Source: Alistipes sp.
GTDB taxonomy: Bacteria > Bacteroidota > Bacteroidia > Bacteroidales > Rikenellaceae
Reading direction: 5' to 3'
DNA: 7,396 nt
Assembly: GCA_017391665.1 (NCBI GenBank)
Contig: JAFOXS010000107.1
Span: 1-7,396 of the forward strand
Both the position numbers and the translations under genes were made by a program. The notes under the pieces were generated by a model, which made no database searches, was not told the DNA's origin, and saw only the letters and a program-made list of their open reading frames with translations. Below are positions 6,945-7,396 of this stretch, one piece after another (positions within the stretch are counted from its first letter, which is position 1; every line of letters begins with the position of its first letter).

Positions 6945-7396
6945 ATGAATTCAACAGCATTGATTTTGGCCTACATCGGCGTAGTATTTATGGTAGGCTT
7001 GGCAGGTATCGCATCTGCAATCGGTACTTCTATCTGCGGTCAGACTGCAGTAGGCGCAATGAAGAAGAACAGCGGCGCTTTCGGTAGCTACATGATTCTT
7101 TCAGCTCTTCCTGGTTCACAGGGTTTGTACGGTTTCGTATGTTTCTTCATGGTTCAGGGTTTGTTGACCGCTGACATCACCATGTTCCAGGCTGCGGCTG
7201 TATTTGGTGCAGGTTTGCTCGTAGGTTTTGTTAACCTTATGGCTGCTTACTATCAGGCAAAGGTTTGTGCTAACGGTATCGCTGCTATCGGTAACGGTAA
7301 CGACGTTATGGGTAAGACTCTTATCCTCGCTGCGTTCCCCGAGTTGTACGCTATCTTGACTGTTGCTGCTACATTCCTTATCTCTAACGCAGTAGC
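6945..7396 (+). CDS. atpK: V-type ATPase subunit K (proteolipid ring, c subunit), 3' end cut by window edge
   Basis: Ion-binding subunit of the rotating membrane ring. From ATG 6945 there are 150 whole codons and no stop before the edge; family members are about 150-160 residues, so only the last few are probably missing. The protein is a four-helix, duplicated hairpin: residues about 6-76 and 84-150 align as repeats. Helix 2 carries LPGSQG (55-60) and helix 4 carries FPELYA (131-136), so the ion-binding carboxylate is Glu133, while the matching position in the first repeat is Gly57. Together with Gln104 (QAKVCANGI), residues Leu55, Ser58, Gln59 and Glu133 correspond to Leu61, Thr64, Gln65, Gln110 and Glu139 of the sodium-binding NtpK of Enterococcus hirae, with only Thr to Ser changed. 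This suggests sodium binding, though protons cannot be excluded. An A/T-rich leader and frequent GGT, GCT and AAC codons suggest high expression. Confidence 0.95.
   Translation, partial: MNSTALILAYIGVVFMVGLAGIASAIGTSICGQTAVGAMKKNSGAFGSYMILSALPGSQGLYGFVCFFMVQGLLTADITMFQAAAVFGAGLLVGFVNLMAAYYQAKVCANGIAAIGNGNDVMGKTLILAAFPELYAILTVAATFLISNAV

Noticed and set aside
1..7396. CRISPR arrays, tRNA or rRNA genes, insertion sequences or other mobile features
   Set aside because: Coding sequence fills nearly the whole window with one conserved operon; no direct or inverted repeats, transposase or RNA-gene patterns were seen.

Overview
The window is one continuous, plus-strand cluster for a rotary V-type (A/V-type) ATPase. 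The genes run, in order: the 3' part of subunit E, a DUF2764-family accessory gene, subunit A (catalytic), subunit B (nucleotide-binding, non-catalytic), subunit D (central shaft), subunit I/a (membrane stator) and an almost complete subunit K (the proteolipid ring subunit). Genes are separated by 5 to 35 bases, and D and I overlap by 4 bases. No internal promoter, terminator, RNA gene, repeat or mobile element was seen, so the simplest reading is a single transcript that enters from the left and leaves to the right.

The order E-DUF2764-A-B-D-I-K matches the compact V-ATPase operon remembered from Bacteroidetes, chlamydiae and spirochetes. It differs from the longer operons of archaea, Thermus and Enterococcus. 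Mid-range GC, mostly weak or absent Shine-Dalgarno sequences and A-rich leaders before start codons (notably before K) point to Bacteroidales. This is an inference from style and gene order; no species is claimed.

How the parts work together: A and B form the hexameric ATPase head. D is the rotor shaft inside it. E is part of the peripheral stalk that holds the head still. I carries the essential arginines of the ion path and anchors the stator. K forms the rotating ion-binding ring. Recognisable genes for subunits C/d (the cap joining shaft to ring), F (shaft partner) and G/H (peripheral-stalk partner of E) are not seen, although sequence beyond both edges is unknown. The DUF2764 gene always sits in this cluster in the relatives I recall and has weak AC39-like features, which makes it a candidate for the missing C/d function. 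This is the most interesting open point. The K sequence keeps the residues that bind sodium in the Enterococcus hirae ring, so a sodium-coupled enzyme is plausible.

The region is a coherent bioenergetic operon, not an unknown system. The findings concern its uncharacterised member, the missing subunits, ion specificity and translation signals.
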